64,000 bases of DNA from Actinomycetota bacterium (GTDB lineage: Bacteria; Actinomycetota; Thermoleophilia; Solirubrobacterales; 70-9), in assembly GCA_018268675.1 (NCBI GenBank), contig JAFDWB010000032.1, forward strand, positions 1 to 64,000. The letters run 5' to 3'. Below are positions 24,214 through 30,810 of the stretch, in pieces. The position numbers and the translations under genes were made by a program. The stretch's first letter is position 1. Every line of letters begins with the position of its first letter. A model generated the notes under the pieces. That model searched no databases. It had not been told where the DNA came from and saw only the letters and a program-made list of their open reading frames with translations.

Positions 24214-25205
24214 GCGGCCGCCCCGAGCGCCTCGAGCTCATCGCCGGCCGGCGTCGTGCGGGCCGCGGCGATCGGGCCGACGGACTCCACGGCGCCGTCG
24301 TCGTGGACCATCAGCCCGCCTTTGGTGGCCAGCAGGCGCCGCCCCCCGACCGGCCCCGAGAGCAGCGCCGCCTTGGCCAGCGTCTCCGCCTCCAGCGCGG
24401 TGTCGCCCAGCGCGGTGGCGCCGACCAGGCCGGTCCAGGCCGGCTCCCCGGTCGCCGGGTCGAGCAGGTGGTGGCGGTGGCGGCCGTCCTCGTCGCGCCA
24501 GATCCTCACGTTGAGGCCAGAGGTGGCGATGCCGCCGAAACCGAGCCGGATCCGGTGCGAGCGCTCGCCGCTCAGCGGGTGCTCGACGAAGACCTCGTAG
24601 GGCCAGATCAGCGCCCCGGCGCCGCCGATCCGGATGTCGCCGCCGCAATCGACGACGAAGCGGGGATAGCCGCGCAGACTGGCGGCGACGAGGTCGGCGG
24701 CAAGCCCCTTGCCGGAGCCGCCGGTGTCGAACCCGAGGCCGGGGGGACGGACCACCTCGCCCGCCTCCTCGTCGGTACCGAGCTCGCGCCAGCGGGCGTC
24801 GGGGCGGGGGCGCGCGGGGCGCCGGGCGGGGGCCGTGGCCAGCGCGTCGGCCAGCGGCTCGCCCGCCAGCCCGGCGCGCGAGGAGACGTAGCCGACCCGC
24901 TCGATCTCGCCGAGCAGGGTCGGGTCGACCAGGCCGCCGCTCAGCTCCGCGGCCCAGGTCCCGGCCCGCACGGCGCGCCGCAGGAGCGGCGAGGCCGGCA
25001 CGCGCTCGCGCGGGTCCTCGTTCAAGGCGCTGAGCTCGCTCGCCGGCTTGAAGCGCGAGAGGGCGGCGTCGAAGTCTTCGACGAAGCGGCGCCCGGCGGC
25101 GGCGGCCTCGGCGGCCGGCGGCAGGTGCGATTCGGGACCGGGCTCGCCGATCAGGAGCCTGACGTGGCTGCCCATCGCTTCGAAGGTGAGGTCGTGTTCG
25201 TTCAT
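24210..25205 (-). CDS. apbE: FAD:protein FMN transferase (ApbE family)
   Basis: The 331-residue enzyme attaches FMN from FAD to a Thr/Ser of extracytoplasmic redox proteins. Family features are AMGSHVRLLI at the N terminus, SRFKPASELSALN, FDTGGSGKGLAADLVA near residue 160, VDCGGDIRIGG, and HHLLDPATGEPAWTGL. No signal peptide is obvious, so it may act inside the cell or be exported by another route. It overlaps the ferric-reductase-like gene. No canonical FMN-binding substrate domain is encoded nearby; the small membrane-anchored proteins at 25238, 25518 and 28530 are the only visible candidates. Confidence 0.93.
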   Translation of the reverse strand: MNEHDLTFEAMGSHVRLLIGEPGPESHLPPAAEAAAAGRRFVEDFDAALSRFKPASELSALNEDPRERVPASPLLRRAVRAGTWAAELSGGLVDPTLLGEIERVGYVSSRAGLAGEPLADALATAPARRPARPRPDARWRELGTDEEAGEVVRPPGLGFDTGGSGKGLAADLVAASLRGYPRFVVDCGGDIRIGGAGALIWPYEVFVEHPLSGERSHRIRLGFGGIATSGLNVRIWRDEDGRHRHHLLDPATGEPAWTGLVGATALGDTALEAETLAKAALLSGPVGGRRLLATKGGLMVHDDGAVESVGPIAAARTTPAGDELEALGAAA

Positions 25206-25237
25206 CGTCTTGTCCGTTCGTTCGGGGTCGGCGCCGC

Positions 25238-25525
25238 TCAGGAGGTCGAGGTGACGATCGGTTCGGTCGGCACCGCCGCGGCGGCGGTGGTCGCCGGGCC
25301 GCTGCTGACCTTGTTGACGCCGGGGCTGGGGACGACGGTGGTGACGATCCGTCGCTTCAGCACCTTGCGCACCTGGACCGGGCGGGTGGCGGTGGCACTG
25401 CCGTAGCCGGTGCCGCCGGCGCTGAGCTGGAAGGTAAGGAGCGCGAAGAGCACCGCGAAGAGGGCGGCGGAGGACCAGAAGACGGCCGCGCCGCCGGGGC
25501 GCCGCGTCGGGCGGGGCTCAGTCAT
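25238..25525 (-). CDS. Small single-pass membrane protein, unknown
   Basis: The 95-residue protein has a basic N terminus (MTEPRPTRRPGG), one membrane helix (AVFWSSAALFAVLFALLTF) and an outside tail rich in Val/Thr/Ala/Ser. The tail ends in EPIVTSTS and contains SSGPATTAA. The PIVTS stretch is shared with the small protein at 28530-28802. Its start overlaps the stop of the gene at 25518 by eight bases, and the ApbE gene follows after 32 bases. I do not recognise a family. Position suggests a part of, or flavinylation target of, the ApbE/ferric-reductase-like system, which is inference. Confidence 0.7.
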   Translation of the reverse strand: MTEPRPTRRPGGAAVFWSSAALFAVLFALLTFQLSAGGTGYGSATATRPVQVRKVLKRRIVTTVVPSPGVNKVSSGPATTAAAAVPTEPIVTSTS

Positions 25526-25964
25526 CGTGGCCCCCTTCGTGCTCGGACCCGTCGCCGCCGGCGCCGGACCCGCTGGTCGCCGTGCTGACCGGCGGCGCGC
25601 CGGACCCGCTGGTCGCCGTGCTGACCGGCGGCGCGCCGCCCCCGCTGGTCGCGGTGGCGAGCGGGACCGCGGCGGTCGAGGAGCTGCCCGAGCTGCCGGT
25701 CGCCACCGGCGGGGCGCCGGTCGCCGCGGTGGCGCCCGCCGGGGCGGTGCCCGGGACGGTGCCGCCGGCGGCCGCCGGATGCTTCGGCTTGGCGTGCTTG
25801 GTCACGTGGATCGTCTGCCGGATCACCTTGGTGTGGACCAACGGGTGGGCGGCGACCGTCGATTGGGTCGGCTGTCCGTGGTTCTGGCCGAGGGCGAATC
25901 CGGCGATGCCTCCGAGGCCGAGCACGGTCGCGGCGGCGGCGATTCTGGAGTTCAGTCTGGTCAC
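25518..25964 (-). CDS. Small exported His- and Thr/Ala-rich protein, unknown
   Basis: The 148-residue protein starts with a signal or anchor (RIAAAATVLGLGGIAGFALG) followed by NHGQPTQSTV. It then has a His/Lys-rich segment (HPLVHTKVIRQTIHVTKHAK) and a low-complexity Gly/Ala/Thr/Ser tail containing repeated ATSGSGAPPVST units, ending EHEGGHDD. The helix-LG-NHG pattern and acidic DD ending recur in the protein at 28530. I use the GTG at 25964, close behind GAGGAG; an upstream ATG at 25997 lacks a ribosome site. It heads the minus-strand ApbE operon and diverges from the OmpR-type regulator gene. Confidence 0.7.
   Translation of the reverse strand: MTRLNSRIAAAATVLGLGGIAGFALGQNHGQPTQSTVAAHPLVHTKVIRQTIHVTKHAKPKHPAAAGGTVPGTAPAGATAATGAPPVATGSSGSSSTAAVPLATATSGGGAPPVSTATSGSGAPPVSTATSGSGAGGDGSEHEGGHDD
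25561..25668. repeat. Three tandem 36-bp repeats inside a coding region
   Basis: Two exact 36-bp units (25561-25596 and 25597-25632) and one diverged unit (25633-25668) encode the repeated 12-residue GSGAPPVSTATS-type unit of the small exported protein. Being a multiple of three, copy-number change keeps the frame. Confidence 0.9.
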
Positions 25965-26101
25965 GTCGTCTCCTCGTCGAAGCGGGTGTGGCGCCATCTT
26001 GCGAGGGGGCCCTCAAAGGGCCGGCCAGGTACGGGTAAAGCCACGGCAAAATCTGCGGTTAAACCCCCGGATTCGGCTCTGCGGCGGGCTATCGTCGGCA
26101 T

Positions 26102-26821
26102 ATGAGCGCGGTCCGGAAGACCCCCCGCATCCTCGTCGTCGAGGACGAGCAGTCGATCGCCCGCCCGTTCGCCGAGGCGCTCCGCCGGGCCGGCTTCGAA
26201 CCCTTGCTCACCGGCACCGCCCACGGGGCGCTGCGGCTCGCCGAGTCCACCTCCCCCGACCTCGTGATGCTCGACCTGGCGCTCCCCGACGGCGACGGCC
26301 GCGACGTCTGCCGGGACCTGCGCCGGCGCTCGGACGTCCCGATCGTGATGCTCACCGCGCGGGGCACCGAGACCGACAAGATCGTCGGCCTCGAGCTCGG
26401 CGCCGACGACTACGTGGTCAAGCCGTTCAGCGCCGCCGAGGTGATCTCGCGGATCCGCGCCGTCCTGCGCCGCAGCGCCCCGGTCGAGGCGGCGCCGCGC
26501 GGGCCGCTGCGCGCCGCGGGCGGGCTCGAGCTCGACCCCGCCGCCCGCACCGTCGTCCTCGCCGGGCACGACCTCGACCTCTCCCGCAAGGAGTTCGACC
26601 TGCTCGCCGAGCTGATGCGCCACCGCGGCGAGGTGGTCACCCGCGAGGATCTGATGTCGCGGGTCTGGGACACCAACTGGTTCGGCTCGACCAAGACCCT
26701 CGACGTCCACATCGGCTGGCTGCGGCGCAAGCTCGGCGACGACGCCGCCGAGCCCACCTATATCGAGACGGTGCGCGGGGTCGGTTTCCGCTTCGTCGCC
26801 CCGGAGGGCGAGGAGCCGTAA
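26102..26821 (+). CDS. OmpR/PhoB-family response regulator
   Basis: The 239-residue protein has a receiver domain (DE at 15-16, phospho-acceptor Asp58 in VMLDLALPDGDG, Lys in YVVKPFSAAEV) and a C-terminal winged helix ending YIETVRGVGFRFV. It is paired with the histidine kinase gene that begins at its stop codon. It diverges from the ApbE operon and probably controls it or the flanking small-protein genes. The ATG lies right after CTATCGTCGGCAT with no ribosome site, so a leaderless message is possible. Confidence 0.93.
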   Translation: MSAVRKTPRILVVEDEQSIARPFAEALRRAGFEPLLTGTAHGALRLAESTSPDLVMLDLALPDGDGRDVCRDLRRRSDVPIVMLTARGTETDKIVGLELGADDYVVKPFSAAEVISRIRAVLRRSAPVEAAPRGPLRAAGGLELDPAARTVVLAGHDLDLSRKEFDLLAELMRHRGEVVTREDLMSRVWDTNWFGSTKTLDVHIGWLRRKLGDDAAEPTYIETVRGVGFRFVAPEGEEP

Positions 26822-26856
26822 GCCTCCGTGCGCTCCTACTACTGGCCCTGGCCTAC

Positions 26857-28185
26857 GTGCTGCTGCTGGCGCTGATCGCGCTCGGCGTGCCGTTGGCGCT
26901 GAGCCTGCGGGACCGGGTCAACTCGGAGGTGCGCAGCCAGGCCCAGAGCCAGGCGCAGGTGGTGGCCACCTCGGCGGCCGAGCTGATCGAACCGCCCCAG
27001 ACCCGCGTCCTCTCCCGCCTCGCGCGCACCTCGGCGGCGAGCGTCCGGGGACGGGTGATCGTGGTGAACGCACGCGGCCGGCTGCTCGCCGACTCGGCCG
27101 GCGTGCCGCTCGGCGTGAGCTACGCGGACCGGCCCGAGGTGCGGGCCGCCCTCGGCGGGCACGGGGTCCAGATCACCCGCGACAGCAAGACCCTCGGCGC
27201 CGAAATCCTCGCCACCTCGGTGCCGGTGTTCGAGCACGGCAGGCCGCGCGGGGCGGTGCGGATCACGCAGAGCGTCGAAGCCGTCAACCGGGCGATCCGC
27301 ACCTCGATCCTCGACGTCGTCGCGCTGGCGGCGATCGTGCTCGCGATGGGCCTGGTCGTCGGCTGGCTGATCGCCGCCCAGATCGCCCGGCCGATCCACC
27401 GCCTCGACCAGGCCGCGCGGCGGGTCGCGGGCGGCGACCTCGAGGTGGAGGCGGCGGTCGAGGGCAGCTCCGAGCAGCGCTCGCTCGCCCGCACCTTCAA
27501 CGAGATGACCGGCCGGGTGCGCCGGCTGCTCCGCGTCCAGCAGGATTTCGTCGCCGACGCCTCCCACCAGCTGCGCACGCCGCTGACCGGGCTGCGCCTG
27601 CGCCTCGAGGCGCTCGGCGAAAGGTTCCGCGCCGACCCGGAGGCGGTGGAGGAGGTCGACGCGGCGATGCTCGAGATCGACCGGCTCTCCCACATGGTCG
27701 ACGAGCTGCTGATCCTGAGCCGGGCAGGCGAGCACGACCGCCCCGGCGAGCCCGTCGACCTCGGCGACGTCGCCCGCCGCGGGGCAGCGCGCTGGCATGC
27801 CGCGGCGGCGGCCCACGGGGTCGAGCTTGAGCTGGGCCGCGACGGTGGCCCGGCGAGCGCCTGGATCGCGCCGCCGGACATCGACCGGGCGCTCGACGCC
27901 GTGGTCGAGAACGCGCTGCTCTACTCCCCCGCCGGCTCGACCGTGACGATCGACCACGGCCCCGGCTCGATCGCCGTCCTCGACCGCGGCCCGGGGCTCG
28001 CGAGCGGCGAGGAGGAGGCGGTCTTCGAGCGCTTCCGCCGCGGCAGCGCCGGGCGCGGCGGTCCCGCCGGGACCGGGCTCGGGCTGGCGATCGCCCGCGA
28101 GCTCACCCGGCAGTGGGGCGGCGACGTCAGGCTGGAGCCGCGCGATGGTGGCGGGCTGCGCGCCGTGATCGAGGTGGGCGGATGA
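26857..28185 (+). CDS. Membrane sensor histidine kinase (HAMP-HisKA-HATPase)
   Basis: This kinase has an N-terminal membrane helix, an extracytoplasmic domain of about 115 residues, a second helix (VVALAAIVLAMGLVVGWLI) and HAMP (RPIHRLDQAARRVAGGDLEV). The H-box is FVADASHQLRTPLTGLRL, and the HATPase domain has VVENALLYSP and GTGLGLAIAREL. The start is uncertain. Homology and the first helix run back to 26818, where the codon is GTA overlapping the regulator stop (GTAA). The GTG at 26857 is the first conventional start but cuts the helix. A former GTGA overlap mutated to GTAA would explain this. It partners the regulator at 26102. Confidence 0.88.
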   Translation: MLLLALIALGVPLALSLRDRVNSEVRSQAQSQAQVVATSAAELIEPPQTRVLSRLARTSAASVRGRVIVVNARGRLLADSAGVPLGVSYADRPEVRAALGGHGVQITRDSKTLGAEILATSVPVFEHGRPRGAVRITQSVEAVNRAIRTSILDVVALAAIVLAMGLVVGWLIAAQIARPIHRLDQAARRVAGGDLEVEAAVEGSSEQRSLARTFNEMTGRVRRLLRVQQDFVADASHQLRTPLTGLRLRLEALGERFRADPEAVEEVDAAMLEIDRLSHMVDELLILSRAGEHDRPGEPVDLGDVARRGAARWHAAAAAHGVELELGRDGGPASAWIAPPDIDRALDAVVENALLYSPAGSTVTIDHGPGSIAVLDRGPGLASGEEEAVFERFRRGSAGRGGPAGTGLGLAIARELTRQWGGDVRLEPRDGGGLRAVIEVGG

Positions 28186-28529
28186 GGGTGCCGACCAGCC
28201 TCCGCTGGGTCGCCTTGGCACTGCTCGGCCTGGTGATCGCGATCGCGATCGCGATCGCCGCGAGCAGCCTGGCGAGCCAGCAGATCGGGATCGCCTCCGA
28301 ATCGGTCTCCGCCGGGGACACGCTGGCGCCGCCGATCACCCCGACCCACGCGCGGCGGCACCCGGGGGCCGGCGGTGCCGCCGAACGGACCGAACCGACC
28401 GAACGAACCGAACCGATCAAACCGCACGAACGGACCGAACCGACCGAAGCCGTCGAACCAGAACTGCGCTCCTACAACGGCGGCGAAGACGGCGGACAAA
28501 CCCAGGGCGGCGGCGGTCCCGACGACTGA
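28182..28529 (+). CDS. Small single-pass membrane protein with ERTEP repeats, unknown
   Basis: The 115-residue protein overlaps the kinase stop (ATGA). It has one N-terminal helix (WVALALLGLVIAIAIAIAAS), then an outside tail with charged repeats (ERTEPTERTEP, then HERTEPTEAVEP) and a Gly-rich acidic end GGGGPDD. That ending resembles GGGQDD of the convergent small protein at 28530 and GGHDD of the protein at 25518. The family is unknown. As the third gene of the two-component operon it could be a sensor accessory or a target protein. Confidence 0.7.
   Translation: MRVPTSLRWVALALLGLVIAIAIAIAASSLASQQIGIASESVSAGDTLAPPITPTHARRHPGAGGAAERTEPTERTEPIKPHERTEPTEAVEPELRSYNGGEDGGQTQGGGGPDD
28235..28258. 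repeat. Four tandem GATCGC hexamers
   Basis: Four exact copies of GATCGC encode the Ile-Ala alternation of the membrane helix in the small protein. The six-base unit keeps the frame, so slippage would only change helix length. Confidence 0.85.
28382..28448. repeat. Imperfect coding repeat (ERTEP units)
   Basis: A 22-bp sequence occurs exactly at 28382-28403 and again at 28427-28448, with related units between, encoding ERTEPTE stretches of the small membrane protein. Confidence 0.8.
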
Positions 28530-28802
28530 TCAGTCGTCCTGGCCGCCGCCGCTGCTCGTCCGGGTGACGATCGGGCTGTGGTGGATCACGCCGTTCGGTC
28601 CGACCGTCGTCGCGATGGTGGCGCCGCTGGCGCTGGTCACGATCGGGGCGCGACCGGGGGCCTGGCCACCGGCCTGGACGCCGGCGACCGTGGCCACCGG
28701 GGCCGTCAGCCCGTGGTTCGACCCGAGGGCGGCGGCGCCGAGGGCGGCGAGGCCGACGACCGTCACCGCGGCGGCGGCCTGGGCACGTCGATCGCTCTTC
28801 AT
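28530..28802 (-). CDS. Small exported protein with SGAT motif, unknown
   Basis: The 90-residue protein has a signal or anchor (AAAAVTVVGLAALGAAALG), NHG, then an outside tail containing PIVTSASGATIATT, HHSPIVTRTSS and a GGGQDD end. The SGATIAT segment resembles the SGAT-x-T/S sequence that ApbE flavinylates in NqrB, NqrC and RnfG, but the surrounding FMN_bind domain is absent. AGGAGG lies eight bases before the ATG at 28802. Its stop abuts that of the plus-strand gene (TGATCA junction). It shares PIVTS, NHG and the DD end with the other small proteins around the ApbE operon. Confidence 0.72.
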   Translation of the reverse strand: MKSDRRAQAAAAVTVVGLAALGAAALGSNHGLTAPVATVAGVQAGGQAPGRAPIVTSASGATIATTVGPNGVIHHSPIVTRTSSGGGQDD

Positions 28803-28917
28803 CTCATGCCTCCTGTCGAAGGATTGGTGGTGCGGCCGATTCTGCGCGGTGGCGGGCAAAGAGCAGGCAAGCCGCGGGACAAGCTTCCGTGCACCACCGC
28901 GACGATGTGGCGGGCTA

Positions 28918-28924
28918 CGGATGG
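28918..28924 (+). promoter_or_regulatory. CGGATGG box upstream of the cytochrome b module
   Basis: CGGATGG followed by CCCCGCC lies 38 bases before the GTG of the small membrane protein that leads the cytochrome b operon. This is closer to the start than the other boxes. Confidence 0.3.
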
Positions 28925-28955
28925 CCCCGCCGCCCGGCCGAAGGAGGTTTGTCCC

Positions 28956-29129
28956 GTGACCGGAACGACCCCCCTCGGCGCGATCTTCGACCTGAACGTC
29001 CCGGCCCACTACCTGAGCTGGCACTTCATCCAGATCTCGGTGCCGAACTTCGTCGTGATCGTGCTGATGATCGTCGTCTTCGTCGCCGCGCTCCTGATCC
29101 CCTTCCCGAAGCGGGAGCGGGAACCATGA
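28956..29129 (+). CDS. Small membrane protein preceding cytochrome b
   Basis: The 57-residue protein has one strongly hydrophobic helix (NFVVIVLMIVVFVAALLI) and a short basic cytoplasmic end (PFPKREREP). AAGGAGG lies eight bases before the GTG. Its stop overlaps the cytochrome b ATG (ATGA). The tight coupling suggests a structural subunit of the cytochrome b complex; I cannot assign a family by sequence. Confidence 0.75.
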   Translation: MTGTTPLGAIFDLNVPAHYLSWHFIQISVPNFVVIVLMIVVFVAALLIPFPKREREP

Positions 29130-29821
29130 GCGCCCCGGCGCACCGCCCGGCGAAGGCGGAGCGGACGATGTGGACGACCAGGGTGCGGGAACGCGCCGTG
29201 CGCGAGATGCCGCCGGAGAAGCTCCTCCCCGACCGCCAGCCCTCCTACGTCTCCTCCTGGATCTACGTCTTCGGCGTGGTGACGATCGCCGCCTTCGCCG
29301 TCGTCGTCGCCTCCGGCGTGATCCTCGGCCTGAAGGGGCCGGAATGGTGGCACCTCACCGGCCTCGGGCACTTCGTCAACAGCATGCACCTGTGGGCGGT
29401 GGAGATCTTCTTCTTCGCGATGGTCGTCCACCTCTGGGGGAAATTCTTCATGGGCGCCTGGCGGGGCGGCCGGAGCCGCACCTGGGTGACCGGCGCGATC
29501 ACCTTCCTGGTCGCGATCGGCGCCGCCTTCACCGGCTACGTATCGCAGCAGAACTTCGACTCGCAGTGGATCGCCTTCGAGGCCAAGGACGGGTTGAACG
29601 CGGTCGGTATCGGCTCCTTCTTCAACGTCGCGAACTTCGGCCAGATGTACACCTGGCACGTGATCCTGCTGCCGACGGTGGTCGTCCTGCTGATCGTCGG
29701 CCACGTCCTCCTCGTCCGCCGCACCGGCGTCGTCCCTCCCTACGCGGCCCGCCTGGCGAAGGCGCCGCCCGCCGCGACCGCGACGGCCGCCGGGGCCGCG
29801 ACGGGAGCCGAAGATGCCTGA
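29126..29821 (+). CDS. Cytochrome b, N-terminal (haem-binding) domain protein
   Basis: The 231-residue integral membrane protein carries two haem-ligand His pairs with 13 residues between them. One is in HLWAVEIFFFAMVVHLW and the other in HVILLPTVVVLLIVGH. With FTGYVSQQNF these match the N-terminal half of cytochrome b/b6 of quinol-oxidising complexes. The C-terminal quinone-site domain is not in this polypeptide; it is either absent or replaced by the next protein. The tail is Ala-rich. It overlaps the preceding gene and the next one, whose ATG (29814) lies inside its last codons. Confidence 0.88.
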   Translation: MSAPAHRPAKAERTMWTTRVRERAVREMPPEKLLPDRQPSYVSSWIYVFGVVTIAAFAVVVASGVILGLKGPEWWHLTGLGHFVNSMHLWAVEIFFFAMVVHLWGKFFMGAWRGGRSRTWVTGAITFLVAIGAAFTGYVSQQNFDSQWIAFEAKDGLNAVGIGSFFNVANFGQMYTWHVILLPTVVVLLIVGHVLLVRRTGVVPPYAARLAKAPPAATATAAGAATGAEDA

Positions 29822-30776
29822 TCCGGTCAAGCCGCCCGCCTTCCCCGACGAGCGCGCCCCGTGGCCGGGCCCCTTCGTCCGCTACGACCTCGTCAAAGAG
29901 CTGGTCGTGGCGCTCGGCGTGGTGCTCGCGGTGGTGGTGGCGCTGACCGTCCTCTTCTCCTCGCCCGACGAACCGCCGGTGACGATCCAGAGCTGGTCGA
30001 AGGCCGCCCCGGCCGACTTCCTCGGCGTCGCGGTGAGCGAGCTGAATCGCACCAGCGGCGTCGCCACCTATGGCCCGCCCTACAACGAAGGGACCGGCTC
30101 GGTCCAGAAGATCGGCCCGATCTCCCTGCAGGAAGCCGCAGGAGTCAAGGTGCCGATCGAAACGGCCAAGGACTACGTGCTCGAACCGCTGCACGAGGTC
30201 CCCGGGGCGCCGCGCCTGCGGGCCGCCCTCGCCGCCTACGAACAGGCGCCCGCGGCGCTCCAGGAAAAGTGGGCGGCGAACTACGAAAAGGCGCTGCCGG
30301 AAGCCCGCTTCGTCGCCGGCGTCCCGGTCCTGCCGCCCGGTCGCTACGGCCCGGTGGCACCGATGATGGCCTCGCTCCTGGCGATGGGCCAGTCGGGGGC
30401 GCTGGACGGCGCCCTGCTCGCCGGCGGCCACCACTTCTACGCGACCGACTACACCAAGCCGCTGCTCTTCGTCTCGGCGGGCGAATACTTCGAAAAGCTC
30501 GCCGAACACCAGCACCTGCTGGGGACCCAGTGGGGGATGATGAACGAGACCGGCAGCTACCCCGGCCAGGTCTGGCTCTGGCTCTTCAGCTTCTGGTACC
30601 AGGTCGAACCGTTCAAGTCCTCGTCCAACGCCGACGCCTTGATCTTCATGGTGATGGGGGTCCTGAGCCTGGCCTTCATCTGCATCCCCTTCATCCCCGG
30701 GCTCAACCGCCTGCCCCGCCGGCTCGGCGTGTACCGGCTGATCTGGCGCGACCACTACCGCGAAGTCGAATCCTGA
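29814..30776 (+). CDS. Cytochrome b-associated membrane protein, unknown
   Basis: The 320-residue protein has one membrane helix near the N terminus (VVALGVVLAVVVALTVLF) and a large extracytoplasmic region (about 50-265) with no CxxCH haem or Rieske motif. A C-terminal helix (IFMVMGVLSLAFICIPFIPG) is followed by a basic end. The PFIPGLNRLPRRLGVYRLIW ending recalls C-terminal parts of bc-complex subunits. Overlap with the cytochrome b gene suggests a permanent partner, perhaps the C-terminal subunit or a docking domain. Glu is mostly GAA. It is convergent with the heavy-metal ATPase gene. Confidence 0.7.
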   Translation: MPDPVKPPAFPDERAPWPGPFVRYDLVKELVVALGVVLAVVVALTVLFSSPDEPPVTIQSWSKAAPADFLGVAVSELNRTSGVATYGPPYNEGTGSVQKIGPISLQEAAGVKVPIETAKDYVLEPLHEVPGAPRLRAALAAYEQAPAALQEKWAANYEKALPEARFVAGVPVLPPGRYGPVAPMMASLLAMGQSGALDGALLAGGHHFYATDYTKPLLFVSAGEYFEKLAEHQHLLGTQWGMMNETGSYPGQVWLWLFSFWYQVEPFKSSSNADALIFMVMGVLSLAFICIPFIPGLNRLPRRLGVYRLIWRDHYREVES

Positions 30777-30792
30777 CGCGGCGGGGGCGCGG

Positions 30793-30810
30793 GCGGGCGC
30801 GGTCGCCCGC
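30793..30810. terminator. GC-rich hairpin between convergent genes
   Basis: GCGGGCG and CGCCCGC form a perfect 7-bp stem with a CGGT loop directly before the stop codon of the heavy-metal ATPase. A bidirectional terminator is likely. Confidence 0.5.

Noticed and set aside
22382-24241. Extended N terminus of the ferredoxin reductase (619 residues)
   Set aside because: The extra part reads out of frame through the ferric-reductase-like gene; the start at 23563 has a strong ribosome site and the FAD motif.
25561-25668. 36-bp repeats as a possible CRISPR array
   Set aside because: The units are directly abutting without spacers, encode a repeated peptide, and no cas genes are present.
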